From NCBI RefSeq assembly GCF_000203795.2, contig NW_006281105.1, forward strand, positions 930,001 through 994,000: a DNA stretch of 64,000 nt, in the 5' to 3' direction. The notes beneath the pieces are model-generated. The model was not told where the DNA came from, searched no databases, and saw only the letters and a list, made by a program, of their open reading frames with translations. Source of the stretch: Batrachochytrium dendrobatidis JAM81 (Eukaryota > Chytridiomycota > Chytridiomycetes > Rhizophydiales). This document shows positions 27,157-40,288 of this stretch, piece after piece (within the stretch, counting starts at the first letter, position 1; each line of letters begins with the position of its first letter). Made by a program: the position numbers and the translations under genes.

Positions 27157-30100
27157 TCAAAATCCTGATGTTGGCAAGAGCGTCCTGCTCACGGATCCAT
27201 CCACTGCACTGCTATACAACAATCCGCTATGAACGGTGAGTGATAGAACTCCGTGATGTTGCGATCCATTTGGGTTTCCATTGTTACTGTACGTTCCTTG
27301 TGTTGCAATCGTCCCTCTGGATGCACTCATAATCTCAGCATTCCCCAGTGCCTGCACATCCCATATCTATTCATTCAATTACATTAGTCTGAGCACACAT
27401 GTACGACATATCTTGAACAGTTTCTTGCCTTGATTTGTCCTCCGCTCGATCCCGATATCAACGTGTCTGTTATTGGATCAATTGCCAATGCTTTGACCGC
27501 ATGGTTATGTGCATGAAATGTATTCACCACTGACGCTCCCTGTCTTACATCAATCACATCTAATATGCATTCTTTGAGTATATCTCCTTCACCCTACACA
27601 TGACTACTTATCCACTTACATATGTATCCCCGTTTACCACCGACTATCAATAGATTATGACGGGGTGAATATTCCAATGATGAGATTCCTGCTTCCCCAA
27701 TCTGAAACGCTGTTTAAATCCCAAAATCCAAAACACGAATGGGTTGAATTAGTTTAAAATGCAATCGTACTGATGCCATCAAGTGATTGAAATATAATAC
27801 TCACACTTGATCTTAGATTTAGAGGGTGGAACTAGTGTATCCCACATGCACACGTTACTATTTATCCACATGCACTCGAGTCAGTATCATATGATTGTAT
27901 TGCATGGCACATGGTATAGTTACAATGACCTGTTATTGGTAGATATGCCTGCCGTAGCAAGAGTAGTAGTAGAGTTCATAAATACAAAGTCGTTCACCGG
28001 ACCAAGATGACACTGTCTTAAAATCAATGCAGGTCTTAATGCCGACTGAGCTGTATCAAATCGCCACATGAATAAATCGCCCTTTGTATCTGCTGCGCCA
28101 AATCGAACCCCAAAAGGATCAAAATGACATGCTGTCAATCGTAACTCTGAGGGGACCGTATATGTTACAAGCTCGGTTGATTGGCCAAATTGATAGAGAT
28201 TCACACCAGGCACATGATTACTGTTTGTGGTTGCCAAGTCTAAACACATCAACAAAATCAAATCGATTGTGAGCATCAATGTGCAAGCGTGACTATGTAG
28301 GCATGGTATATCATGGTGCTTACAATAATTAAGCGAAAGATGTGATTCGATAGCAGTCACACCAGGGATCCTTCGTCTCAAAGCCTAAATTCAGAGAATG
28401 TGCTTGGTTAAACATGTCAAGTTTAAAATATAGATGTCAATAAATGTATATACCTCTCCATTGACAATTTGCGCTCGATCATCTAATTATAACCCCACAA
28501 TTAAAAACAGTTAAAACTGCATAGGTAAGCAATTCTTTAGGTAATGTCAAGCACTCACCTCGTGTTAGTCGGTTTGATGTAAATGCTCGTCGCAGCATTT
28601 TCTGAGTAGTGCCAATTTTGGCTTGCAAACTATAGTTGACATCCGCAAGTTTCGACCCAACACCCTTGAACTCTACAATACCCAGTGGTGGAGTAGAACT
28701 CGGCGTAACGGGTGAAGCATCACCAGACAAGCCGTTGCTTGCAGCATTTGCAATATTTCCCAAAGCACTTAAATCATCCACAGAATCAACACGATCTCCA
28801 ATGCATTCTTTTGATTCGTAAAACCTACAGCTTAGTTGTAGATTGATTTCCCGAATATTCTTGTGCGTGGAAACAACCATCTCGTTCAAGTTCATCGGAT
28901 TGATGGCAAATGCAGTCACATTACTACCACTTCGAAACACAACTTCCGATCGCTCAGTACCAAAAAGTGTTGGGTTAAGCTGGGGCTCAAACACTGCTGC
29001 TGAACTCATCATCATTGCATCAGTCATTGTACTGGCTGCACTTTGAGTGGATCGTGTTGATCGCGGAGTACCCGGATCTGCCTGAGTAGTTCCTCCAGAA
29101 TGTACTTGCGTATTGATAGTCATGAGTGAAGCCGGATTCATCCCACCAGATTCATTCTCATTTGGTATGTCCAGTGTATCAGTCAAAGTGGGTGGTGCCA
29201 CATCTTGAATCATTTTACGCACATCAAATGTGTGCCTAAATAAATCCCAAAGCGGGTTCAGCTCTGTTTCGTGCAAATAACTCCTCATGTTAATCTCGGG
29301 CTTAAAATCCATGCTAGCCCATTTGGCTGTTACTGTTTGCTGCAAATAGAAAATGTATCGACTTATCCCCTTCATAACCGAATCTGCCAAGAATCCATGT
29401 GCTTGATCCATTCCAACGTGCACATTAATGACTTCTTTTACACGTTCCAGATAGTGCTCAAACACCAAACAAACTTGTCTGAGCACAAGCAGTTGTATCA
29501 GCGACTCGGCAAGAAGAACACACGGCGATCCGGCCCTATATAATGGCAGTCCAAACTCATCAAATAGCTCCTCTTCTTCGCTGTTAAGTTCGTCTTGGTC
29601 TCCATCAGGGTGCGCAATGGGTTCACGATCTGCAAGTAGATCATGAATCAAATATCCTAGCCCGCGTCGATCATTTCCCTTCAACAACACTTCAAAAAGC
29701 TGATCGCACATTCCAAGAATCCACCAAACCCGATTGTACTTTTTGAAAAACAACGACGTCATAGTCAGGATAATGAATGATGTGACAGAAGTCTGACAAA
29801 CCACAACATTCGATAAAACAGACTCGCCTGCCTTTTCATTCCAAATATCAAACGATCGTAAAAGACGAATAGATATCTGGTCTAAAAGAAGAAACTTTTC
29901 TGTTGTATCTGTAGCAAATTCTGTGAATGCAATATGTGCTAAAGTGTTGGCTTCTTGCACCATAAACTCTGACACATCCATGTTGGATTCGGCCACATGC
30001 CCATGTAAAGGTGCAAGTTCCATGAATGCAATTAATGCATTCATCTCTCTGCATCGATGACTCAGTATACGATCCATGACAGTTCCAGGCAACGAAGCGA

Positions 30101-33100
30101 TATGCCTTAGTGCAGTTATACCTTGTCGCACATACGAAAAATAGTCACTGAATACAGGTTCAATCTTTAGCGTGGCTTTATAATCGGATACAATTGTGAC
30201 TGAACTGTATATGGACTGGAGTACACGCATAACAAGAATCCATGCGTATGTTTTAATACTACGTCGGTGAAGAACAAGTTTAAGCCAATCAGCCTGCGTA
30301 AGCTGAAGTATTACTTTTTTTGTTTCCAATCCTAAAACTGGAAGACTTACGACAGGTTTGGGATCGGCTTCCTCTACAACTATATCGTCAGAAAGCTGAT
30401 CATTCAATGCTGCTAGTTCACGATCAAGCTCGTCGTCAATGTTGCTGTGAACAGGCTCCATCTCACCCCAGTCAATACCTCCAGAGGCCGCGGGTTTCGT
30501 GGATTCCATTTCGCTCCAATCAATCGCTGCGCTGGTGGCTTTAGGTTGTGTGATTTCCGGCTCACCCCAGTCAAAGTCGCTGCTCTTTGATAGTACAGGG
30601 TTACTTTCAGGCACGGTCGGATCATTTCCAGGCAACAAGCTAGCACGATTGTTTTTACTATCCACACGATCATTACTAGCAAAACCCGTATCGTTACTGT
30701 ACTCGGAAACAATTTCAACCATAGGCATATCCAATAAATTTGCAGATTGAATAACGTGCAACGCAAGAGCAGGACATCCAAGTCTCTCATACGCCTGTGC
30801 AGTAGAATAAAACAGCTCCATCTCCAGTTCAGGAGTAATACTTGGTCGTTCAATCATAAATATTGTCTTTAATCGCTCCTGTAAATGTTTATAGAGAATC
30901 AACAGCGCTGGATCGTTTACAACCAATCTATCAGGAAGGGTGCCATTTTTGATTTTAGACATACCTCCACCTGTTTGAGAACCCAATACAGATGTGTTGA
31001 TCTCATTACTACTAGCACCTGAACTTGTGCAAACCAACGTTTCAAGTGGCATCACAGTAGCATAAAATGCCAAGTCGCGTTTTTTCAACAAGTAGTACAA
31101 GATAAACACCAACCACCGATCGCCCTTTTCAATTGCATCTGGCACCAGCGTGTTTAATACCAGATCGTTTAAAACAGGTCCATCTTCACCTTCATACACT
31201 CTAACAAGCGCAATAGCAAGCTGTATATCATTCAGTTGCTTAATACAGACATAGGCAGCATCCTTGAGATTACCTGCCAAAAGAAAAAATGCTGCTGCAT
31301 ACTCATATCGCTGTTTTCCCAACAACGCAAAAGCATTCTTCAAAGCTGCTTGACGCCATCGGTCATCGTTAAAGTCGTTGGCAAGAAAACGCAGCATTGC
31401 TGCTTGTTCTTGGTGTGAAACTGCCAGTCTCCACAAACCTAGCAATACGTTCTTTTTTTTAAGAGCAAGATAAAACAGAGAACAGTTGACGGGATCTTTG
31501 GAGTCGTTGCGGCCAAGATATTGGTTACGAGCAATACATTCAAACTGAGATTTAAGCAAACTGGGGTCGGTGAGCCAAAGACCCAAACCAATATCTTTTG
31601 CATCAGACCAATAGAGTTTTCCGCCGTGAAGATTTGTAACAATTTGAACCAAAGTATCTTGACAATCGCTCATGAATGCCCATGTAATATCGCGGTTAGT
31701 AAGCCGCGGAAGTGGCAATGCATCTACATTTGAAGCGGTAGTAGGCTGCGGTTTAGAAGGCCCATCTAAAATACGTATAGCAGAAGCAGCTTCCTTTAAA
31801 GCAGCGGCAGCCAAAGCTTTGGAATGCATCAGCAGCTTCAAAAACAGCACATAACGAATACCGTTTTGATCCAATGATTGATCACATTGAGCCAGCTGTG
31901 CAAACGAGTCAATTACACCAAGCAGTATATCGTGATCATTCTCACTCATATGAGGCATACGACATGTACTGAAAAGCTTTAAAAGATCAGCAGCATCTTC
32001 AGGTGTGAAATCAGTCGACACAGTTTTATGTGGTATCTTAAACTCTGTATCAGAAAATAGATCCTCTGCAGACAATTTACGTGCAGGATAAGGACTCCCA
32101 GGCGATCCGGGAACAACAGTCGGATCCGTATCACAAAATAGCTTCCAAAGTGGAATAGGTACATCAGGAACCGGCCGACCTGCGTCAATACACAATTTAG
32201 AAAATCGATGCAGCATAGATAGAATATACTTGACGTTATCATACTGCCCCCACATCAAATACTGAATAAGAAGTTTGGGGTGATGATCAGGAAACCGTCC
32301 ATTCAATGCTGATGTCGCTTTAAACATATTCAAAGGAGGTAGATCGTGTTTATCTGAAGCAATATCAATCCACTTGCTGTAAATTGCCGAATATAGTTTT
32401 GTCGAAACAAAAATAGATCCGTGTGCAAGCCAGGCAACCGTCTGAATTTCGTCTTTTGGAAAATCTGTAAATTCAAGTTTTATACAACTGATTTGAGTCC
32501 ATTTTGGCATGTCAGCAGTAGAAGCAAGTCTTTCCTGAATGTAAATAGCCACTTTGGACTGCAGCCCAACAGCCATATGACTTTGACCATCAGAAGATAG
32601 AAACCAATCAATGCATTTGACTCGCTCATTTAATGTTTCGGACCATTCGGGGATCAAATTCAAGCCAGACGATCCAATCGACCATACGGTTAATTCAGCA
32701 GTCGATGTTGATGACTGGGTTACAGCAGCAAGTTTCCCAAAAGGATCGGCAGAAACTAGTCCCAAATCTGCATTTTTTCTCAAATCAAATTGTGAAACCA
32801 TTATCCATGACATATTTTGGCGCACGTGTGGGATATCAGGCTGAATAATAGGTAGAGTTTCTTGATCACAATGCCATCGTAATACACGGCCATCTAACAA
32901 CACCGTCTGGAATACATGTGATCCAATGGGTTGATATGGTGATTGAAAATAAACAAGTTCACTGGACACAGATGCAGAGTGGATTGGAGCATCTATTGAT
33001 AGCGAGCTTTTGGATACCAAAGTAGTTGAGATAACAACAGATTCTTTGAAAAAAACAACCCAGAGGTATACAACGCCGAGAGCTGAAACGCCAAGCAAGT

Positions 33101-36100
33101 GAATGGTAGAGTATATAGAGTGTGGGTTAAGAGCATCATTATAGTTGGAATCCGAGTTCTTTTCTGGTGGAATACGAAAAGCGTGCAGTAAAATAAGATC
33201 AAGAGAATCAACGGCATCAAGATCTAGTTTTCCAACACAAGTATATGGTGACAAGTCTATTTTAAAAAATGCTATCTCTGTAGGCGTAGTTGCCGCAATT
33301 ATGGGAGAGTTTGGCATCCAGCATACAGCTTTAGGATGAGTCCAGAAAATAGATCTTAAGAATGAAATGTGTTGCAGGCTTGGTACAGTTTGCAACCCAC
33401 GCTAAAGAATTAAGTAGTGAAAATAGAAAGTCAGATTACAATAATCAACGGTACATGGCTCTGACAAATCAAAAATACTAAAACAAGTCACGGTTTAAAG
33501 TACATACTCGAGGTGGGGATGATTTGTATACAGCGGAAAGTCCAGAGGAATCGGTAGTAATCACATATGGCAAACCAGGATGGCGAATAAATGACTCGAC
33601 TGAGCAACTGTGACCAGACCATGTATAAACCAAATGAAACCGAGGTGCTGTCCACGCATTGGTAAAGAAATCGTCCAGGTTCATGGTAAAGCATGCCAAT
33701 ACACCGTCAGAGCGACGCTGCACTAGCAAAGATAGTTCTGCTGGGAAATAAATGGCTAGCATAGTTTTTCAAAGTTAAAAATGCAAACAATCGATTGTCA
33801 TTACCAATAACTATAAATAAAATGCAACTGAAAAGCAATGATATAAAATACCTGATTTGCAAAGCGACTGCTGATCACAAAATATTTGCAATGGTCCTTG
33901 AAACAAGTCATAATCAGCAGTATTGATCGTTTGCTCAGTCCTCATAACCACAATTAATTTTGGTGTTCTTACTGGTTTGCAAGACAAGTTTTGAATTCCC
34001 CAAATAACTACTGCACCACTTTTCAAAACACAAAATAGCATGTCAGGATAATCCACCAACGTATCTGCAAGACGCTTGCTTCGTGACTGTACCACATCGA
34101 CCGGTTTTTGAGTTGAGCCCATCAAAAATCGAAGTTCAAGTTTGTCACGAAGCTTATGGGTCGTGGCCAAACCAGATCCAGTAAGCCAATGAACAGCACA
34201 TATTTGGTTTTCAGAGTCAAGATTTTCAGTTTCCATACTCTTGTTTTTAGCTGCTTCAAGTGTATCAGCTTCGGTCACGTATGAACTCACAACAGGAGAA
34301 GGTGCTGATGAAGGGATATGTAGATCCATAGTATCGATGGCCAACGACATGGTAAACAAAACAAAACCAGTAGATAGAGTTGGCAATTGAGACCAAATAC
34401 GGCAAATTCCATCCTCAGCAATAGTAAGTATAGTATTGCTATTTGCTTCCATAGCAGCTGATGAAGCTGGCCAACGCCATTCCATTGTAGAAACTGGGCC
34501 ATAATGGCACAAATACACAAAGTCCAATAATTTATCATTTGCTGCAGGAGTAGATTGTGATACGAGTTGGCTTTGCGTAAAACCAGACCTTTTTTGTCGA
34601 TAGTACCAAATCTTGGGCAGGCAATCATTCTAAAGGACTCGATAGAGTGAGATATCGATCGTTGAATATTAAATACAATACACTAATAACATAAAAAGTC
34701 TTACACTGCCGAGAGTGGAAAAATAATCGCCCTGTGGAGAAAACTGAGCAGATGCAACAGGTTGAGCAAGTTGTAGTTCTTGGATTTTTTTAAATCCAGA
34801 CTGCGATAGAATATTCTCGGTGTTCCATAAAACGACTGTTTTACCTCCAACCAGCAGCATTCCTAGTATAATTTTGGATAAGATTAAACAATGTGATTTT
34901 AAAATGGATTAATGATAGAATCTGTTACATATACATTAGATTTATATATAATATACCTTGAGAACTCCAAGAAAGAGAAGTTACTGTATCTGGATGGGCT
35001 AATGTAGAAACAATATGCCATTCGACATATTGAGGAGCGTTTTTCTCTGTAGTACTAGTAAAAGAGCCATGAGCTGATTCAGACTGCAGCAACTGATTTA
35101 CATTTGAATTGGGCAGCAGACTTGAACCGGTGGAATTTGAAGAGTGAGAATTATTTGTGGTTTGTTGAATGGATGGAGCAAAACAAGCAACACTGCTTTT
35201 GCAAGATACAGCAACCTAAGTATAGATCATATACGTCAGATAAAGTTTGAATGATAAATCAATTCCAGCCATATTCACGAAAATGAAACACCAAACAAGG
35301 GTGTTTGTAGAGCAAACAGTTGGTTTGATGAAATGACTGGTCCAGCTTACTGGACAACATTGTGCTTTTGAACTCTGACAAAATGTATTGATCTTGCTCA
35401 TTTTTGTATAAAAATACAAAACGAATATCTACATTACAGTTTCAGTAAACCCCACATTCTTGACACTTGTTCAATCTACAACTCTACTTTGACCCAGATC
35501 AAAAATTGTATGATTGGAATGAAAATGATTGTTGCACTCTTGAAATGTGCAATGATTATTCTTTTAAACTAGAACGCGAGCGTATTCAAGTTTGTAGAAT
35601 TGTGTTGAAAACAGTCAATCCCAATATCAGGGTTGTAATGGATCAGCAAGATTTCAAACTTTTCAATCGTACAATGTATGACTATACCAAGGAAGATAAA
35701 GGGTAACTATAATTGGATTGTGAGCATCGTATGATGGGCGTGTCTGGGGGAATTGAGAATGACAATTAAAGTAGTCGATTTTTAGTAAAAAAGCACAATG
35801 GATATTTAATCATTGTCCCAAAGCAGTGACTGCAAGATGGTGTTCCGTTTTACATGAAGATAGCTGTAACTTGAGCCATGAATGTTGAAATAAATATGAC
35901 AATCTGATAATCTAGATTTGAAGAAATAGCATACCCAAGCAAATTCAGGATGCACAGCAAGTGTGCTGATGTACTCTGATGATTCTATGGAATTGGCGAA
36001 TGGTTCGAGTCTCTGCAGTAGTTCAAAGTCACCAGAGCATATCAGAAGCTTGTTGCCACTAGCATAAACCTAGAGTCGAGTGAATGAGAAAGAATTCAAG

Positions 36101-36321
36101 ATGAACATTATTACTGATTAGTGGTGATGGTAACCAACACTGTATTACAATGCTTGCATTCTTACTATATATGAATCAGACCCAACAGTACAAGTGCCAA
36201 ATGTTCGTTCAGTGCTGGCAGTACGACTGCTGTCAAAGCTGTTGCAATCACACCCATTTGGACGAGGTAAAAGTAGTTGTTCTCTGACATGCGGTCTGCT
36301 TCCAAGAGGGAATGCAGTCAT
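27157..36321 (-). CDS. RAV1/DMXL (rabconnectin-3 alpha) V-ATPase assembly regulator
   Basis: Rav1 is the large subunit of the RAVE complex, which promotes reassembly of V-ATPase V1 with V0; animal homologues are DMXL1/2. The protein, roughly 2500-2700 residues, has N-terminal WD repeats from 36321 onward. The main exon (about 33401-28562) carries the Rav1 C-terminal domain: LGLWLTDPSLLKSQFECIARNQYL, KDPVNCSLFYLALKKKNVLLGLWR and FLANDFNDDRWRQAALKNAFALLGKQRYEYAAAFFLLAG. A C-terminal WD set ends SGSSGGQIKIWDVQAL. Exon 1 is 36321-36166 and exon 2 is 36069-35935. Intron 2 (35934-35216) holds an inserted element. The last intron (27428-27367) is GC-AG. A 60-bp GT-AG intron near 27560-27620 restores the GYIYVIDVRQ repeat. 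Confidence 0.9.
27367..27428 (-). other. GC-AG intron near the 3' end of RAV1
   Basis: The donor is AAG|GCAAGA, close to the consensus AG|GCAAGT of GC-AG introns, and the acceptor is GAATAG|ATATGG. Joining gives GGQIKIWDV, a standard WD-repeat end. Reading through meets a stop after about 17 codons. No GT donor fits. Confidence 0.82.
35264..35868. mobile_element. Terminal-repeat element inserted in RAV1 intron 2
   Basis: The left end AGCCATATTCACGAAAATGAAAC (35267-35289) and right end GTTTTACATGAAGATAGCTGTA (about 35847-35868) are degenerate inverted copies of the shared terminus. The interior aligns with the 60375-61000 copy (TTGTATAAAAATACA, CTTGACAC, CTAGAACGCGAGCGTAT). It keeps a 79-codon open frame (35467-35706) whose end, TMYDYTKEDKG, matches TMYDYQKEKKD in the other copies. 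The whole element sits inside a 719-bp intron, so it should be removed on splicing. Confidence 0.72.
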
Positions 36322-36654
36322 AGATACGAATTGACAATATAAACTGTTGGCAATGTATCTGCCAATATGTTGCTACTTGAGAAGGAAACTACTGACCAAG
36401 CTCGCGTTCAGCCATTGCATTGGATTATACTTTGGCAAGTTCAGATTCGATCACGTTGATATCGATTCAAACGAATGTCAGTTGTTTAATCCAGTTCAAT
36501 CTAGTTTAGTTTAAACTCGATTCAATTCGTATGAATAATAATGTGTTTAAAGCTTGCGTTAAACATATTATTCTTGTCGCTGTTTTAGCTGAACATAAAT
36601 TGAATTCACAAATTATTTTTTCTTTCCTTTATTCACATTTAAAATCATCGCATC
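36322..36654. promoter_or_regulatory. Divergent promoter region of RAV1 and mitochondrial HSP70
   Basis: 333 bp between two divergent start codons. It is AT-rich, with CAATTC/TTTAAA-type repeats around 36480-36550. No clear heat-shock element array (tandem nGAAn/nTTCn) could be picked out by eye. A second ATG on the minus strand (about 36416) opens a short frame MAEREL that does not splice in frame and is taken as leader. Confidence 0.5.
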
Positions 36655-39348
36655 ATGTACTCATCTCGCATGTCATCCATTGCTAGACAGTTGGCTGTCA
36701 AGAATGCTTCCGCTTCATTTTCTCGATCCCACACTCTCTCCTTGCGTAGTCAGGTACGATACTTTGGTTTTTATATGAGCGCAGCAAGTGCTTTGTGGTT
36801 TTGATCATCAGAATTGATCCATGGCTTGATCATCGCATCTATACTTACCATTGTTTTTATAAACCCATGTTTATAGCTGTGTGCTGCTGGCATGCCTCGT
36901 TTTGCCAGGTAATAATATTGATTCAACTGTACTTTGGTTTGAAACTGATCCACAATGACCGTAACTAACTATACTTTTCTTTTTTGATCAATTCAATCTT
37001 TGGATTATTTTTCTACATCATCACTTGGATTTCTCAATGAAAATAGTGACAAGGTTCAGGGACAGGTTATTGGTATTGATTTGGGAACTACAAATTCCTG
37101 TGTTGCTGGTAAGTTTACCCTGTTTGATTTGTAAATGATTCTTATTTCAATCACTCGAGGCTTTTCTTGAGGTTTCTTTCACATGAGCATCAAGAGTTTA
37201 AACTGATCCAATCATACTGGATAACTCTTACAAGCTCTATTTGACATTCATTGATCTCTTTTCAGTCTTGTTTTTGGATCAATCTTGATGTGTTTTTCTC
37301 GTTGATCGAAATCGAATTTCTAGATCATTTTTTTGCAATTGTTTCCATCTGATTCCTGATCAAATTCCAACTAAACTTTTGAATTAAATGGCAATCTTTC
37401 CCATCTAACTCGCTATACTTTGAACCCTATACATTACAATCATGCAGTTATGGATGGAAAAACCCCTCGTGTGATTGAAAACGCAGAAGGTGGTCGTACC
37501 ACTCCATCCATCGTTGCTTTCTCCAAGGATGGTGAGCTTATTGTAGGTACACCTGCCAAGCGTCAGGCAGTTGTTAATCCAGAAAACACTTTGTTTGCCA
37601 CCAAGCGTTTGATTGGTCGTCGGTTTGACGATGCCGCTGTCCAAGAAGACATGAAAACCGTCTCATATAAAATCATCAAGCACACTAACGGCGACGCTTG
37701 GGTCGAGGCTCGTGGCAAGAAATACTCTCCTTCCCAAATTGGCGCATTTGTTTTGCAAAAAATGAAGGAAACTGCCGACGGCTTTCTTGGAAAATCTGTC
37801 AAAAATGCTGGTGAGTTTACAATGGCTTAAATTTGATCATGACTGCATATTGACACGTAGATTTGTTTAGTGGTTACTGTCCCCGCATATTTCAACGATG
37901 CTCAGCGTCAAGCCACCAAGGATGCTGGTCAGATTGCCGGTCTTAATGTTCTTCGTGTGATCAACGAGCCTACTGCTGCTGCTCTTGCATTTGGTGTCGA
38001 CAAGGAAGGTGACAAGGTTGTTGCCGTTTATGATCTCGGCGGTGGTACTTTTGATATCTCCATTCTTGAGATTCAGAAGGGTGTATTTGAAGTCAAATCC
38101 ACCAATGGTGACACCCATCTTGGTGGTGAAGATTTTGACAACACTCTTGTGTCGCACATTGTGTCCGAGTTTAAAAAGGAATCTGGCATGGATATATCCA
38201 AGGATCGCATGGCTTTGCAGCGTATTCGTGAGGCTTGTGAAAAGGCCAAGATTGAGCTGTCTGCTACTGTCCAGACTGATATCAACTTGCCCTACATTAC
38301 TGCCGATGCTTCTGGTCCAAAACACATTAATACCAAACTAACCAGATCACAGTTTGAGTCTCTTACAAAATCTCTTATGGACCGTACTATCGAGCCTTGC
38401 CGCAAGGCAATCAAGGATGCTGGTGTTTCCACCAGTGAGATCAATGAAGTTATTCTTGTCGGTGGTATGTCCCGTATTCCCAAGGTTCAGGAAATCGTAA
38501 AATCCATCTTTGGCAAAGAACCTTCCAAGGCTGTCAATCCTGATGAGGCTGTTGCCATTGGTGCTGCCGTACAGGGTGGTGTTTTATCCGGAGAGGTTAC
38601 TTCCATTCTCTTGCTGGATGTTACTCCCCTTTCTCTTGGTATCGAAACTCTTGGAGGTGTTATGACCAAGCTTATTACCCGTAACACCACTATCCCAACC
38701 AAAAAATCTCAGACTTTCTCCACTGCTGCAGATGGTCAGACTCAGGTTGAGATCAAAGTTTATCAGGGTGAGCGTGAGCTTGTTAGAGACAACAAGATTC
38801 TTGGCCAGTTCAACTTGGTCGGCATTCCTCCCGCACCTCGTGGCATTCCCCAGATTGAGGTTACCTTTGATATTGATGCTGATGGTATTGTGAACGTGTC
38901 TGCAAAGGACAAGGCTACAAACCGTGATCAATCCATCACTATTGCAGCTTCTTCTGGTCTTTCAAACACTGAGATTGAAAACATGGTTTCCGAGGCAGAA
39001 AAGCATGCCGAAAGCGACAAGAAGCGTCGTGAGGTTATTGAAGCTAGCAACAAGGTCGAGTCTTCCATTCACGAAACTGAAAAGGCTATGGTTGACTTTA
39101 AAGACAAGATTGACAAGGAAGAGTGTGATAAAATCAAGGAGCAGATCAAGCAGTTGCGTGACCTTATGGCCAAGGGACCTGATGCACTTACTCCCGAGGA
39201 GATCAAGGAGGCATGCGACAATCTTCAAAACGCTAGCTTGAAACTTTTCCAAAAGGTGTACGAGCAAAAGAACCATGAAGGTACCGAGACTAAAAAGGAA
39301 GATGGTGCATCCGATGCTGAGTTCAAGGATGCCAAGAGCAAGGAGTAG
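36655..39348 (+). CDS. SSC1: Mitochondrial Hsp70 (Ssc1/mortalin)
   Basis: This is the matrix Hsp70 that drives protein import with TIM44/PAM and folds imported proteins. Five exons (36655-36753, 36877-36908, 37047-37108, 37448-37810, 37871-39348) give 677 residues. The N-terminus is an Arg/Ser-rich presequence ([16 protein letters not shown]). [50 protein letters not shown] and [14 protein letters not shown] follow. The DnaK-type substrate domain has [23 protein letters not shown]. There is no EEVD or HDEL end, as expected for a mitochondrial member. Codon use is strongly biased (GGT, AAG, CTT), fitting high expression. Small 5' exons encode the presequence. Confidence 0.97.
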
Positions 39349-39396
39349 ATTGAAAGTGATGTTTGACAAGATAGCAATGTTTTATCCATTGATTTA

Positions 39397-39720
39397 GAGC
39401 CGTATTCACGTAAAATGAAACACTTGTATTGATCTTGCGTTCAGAACCTCTATTTCGCTTTGGAATAAACAATATTTAAATATTCGTTGCGTTTTCCTAT
39501 TGAAAATTGATTTCAAGACATTCTCAACTTGTGGGCTTGGAATTGTCTGATGAGCAAGTCCGTTGTTATTGCTAAAGTAGTTTTTTGCAAAAATTGATAA
39601 ATAGGGTTTTACACCTTGCTGTTTGTAGAGTTTTCTCGAAAATAATTGAGCTCAGAATATGAATTACAATGTGATTGTACAGTGTACGGTTATGCAAAAA
39701 CAAAAGAAATCACTACATTT
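39397..39720. mobile_element. Element copy, one terminus visible
   Basis: The left terminus is a full match to the shared sequence. The first ~150 bp aligns with the start of the 61938-62530 copy. The right terminus is missing or merged with the next element at 39722. Confidence 0.6.
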
Positions 39721-39721
39721 A

Positions 39722-40135
39722 CAGTCATATTCACGTAAAATAAAACAAGGTCGGAATACATGATAAACAGTCAAGTCCGATTGTTGACAATCTTATTGGG
39801 ATGCATTATTTTATAAACTCATTAGTTGACTGATCGTTGTGCTTATTCTTGTACAAATATTCACATTTCTGTCCCAATACATTCCGCATCCTTGACATCT
39901 GTTCAACCTCCAATTCTCCTTTCCTCCAAAACAAATACTGGGTGACCTGCATGTAGAGTTGCATTTCCAACTGTGGTTTTGAACTATATTGCAAATATCT
40001 GATATCAGGATACAAGAGTTTCAATAGAAAAAGTAATCAATTTTTAATAACGAATATTCAATCATTGTTTATTCGGGAGCAAAATAGTCATTACAAGATA
40101 AATACAAAAGTGTTTCATTTTACGCAACTACGGCT
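39722..40135. mobile_element. ~414-bp terminal-inverted-repeat element (short form, copy 1)
   Basis: It begins TCATATTCACGTAAAATAAAACAAGG and ends TTTCATTTTACGCAACTACGGCTGTA, inverted with mismatches. It is nearly identical in sequence and orientation to 41131-41534. Its first ~280 bp aligns with the longer 60375-61000 copy, so it looks like an internal-deletion derivative. A 72-codon minus-strand frame (39806-40024) is shared with its sister copy but is not evidently a gene. Confidence 0.8.
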
Positions 40136-40288
40136 GTAAAATGTCTATTATTGAGAAGCAGCGCAGCTAACTCCTAGTAGGAATGCACGAGTATTTAACC
40201 ATTGTATATTCCAAAACAGAAAAGGTAGTTACGGCAAGATGGGTATGTGCGTTTTGTTCATATAAGCACGGCAGTAAAATATACGATT

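Larger units (their letters stand above)
39349..40288. other. Intergenic region made largely of two element copies
   Basis: From 39397 a copy begins with GCCGTATTCACGTAAAATGAAACACTTGTATT and continues through ATTCGTTGCGTTTTCCTATTG, matching the left part of the 61938 copy; its end is unclear. From about 39722 a second, 414-bp copy runs to 40135. The rest is AT-rich with no gene seen. Confidence 0.65.

Noticed and set aside
27604..27629. A 26-bp intron in RAV1
   Set aside because: It is too short and leads to a stop. A 60-bp GT-AG intron ending CATATTAG restores the WD-repeat sequence.
37867..39369. Minus-strand frames opposite mitochondrial HSP70
   Set aside because: These are antisense frames kept open by biased codon use in a highly expressed gene.
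39806..40024. 72-codon minus-strand frame repeated at 41215-41433
   Set aside because: It is conserved only because the two short elements are near copies. No domain or start context supports a gene.
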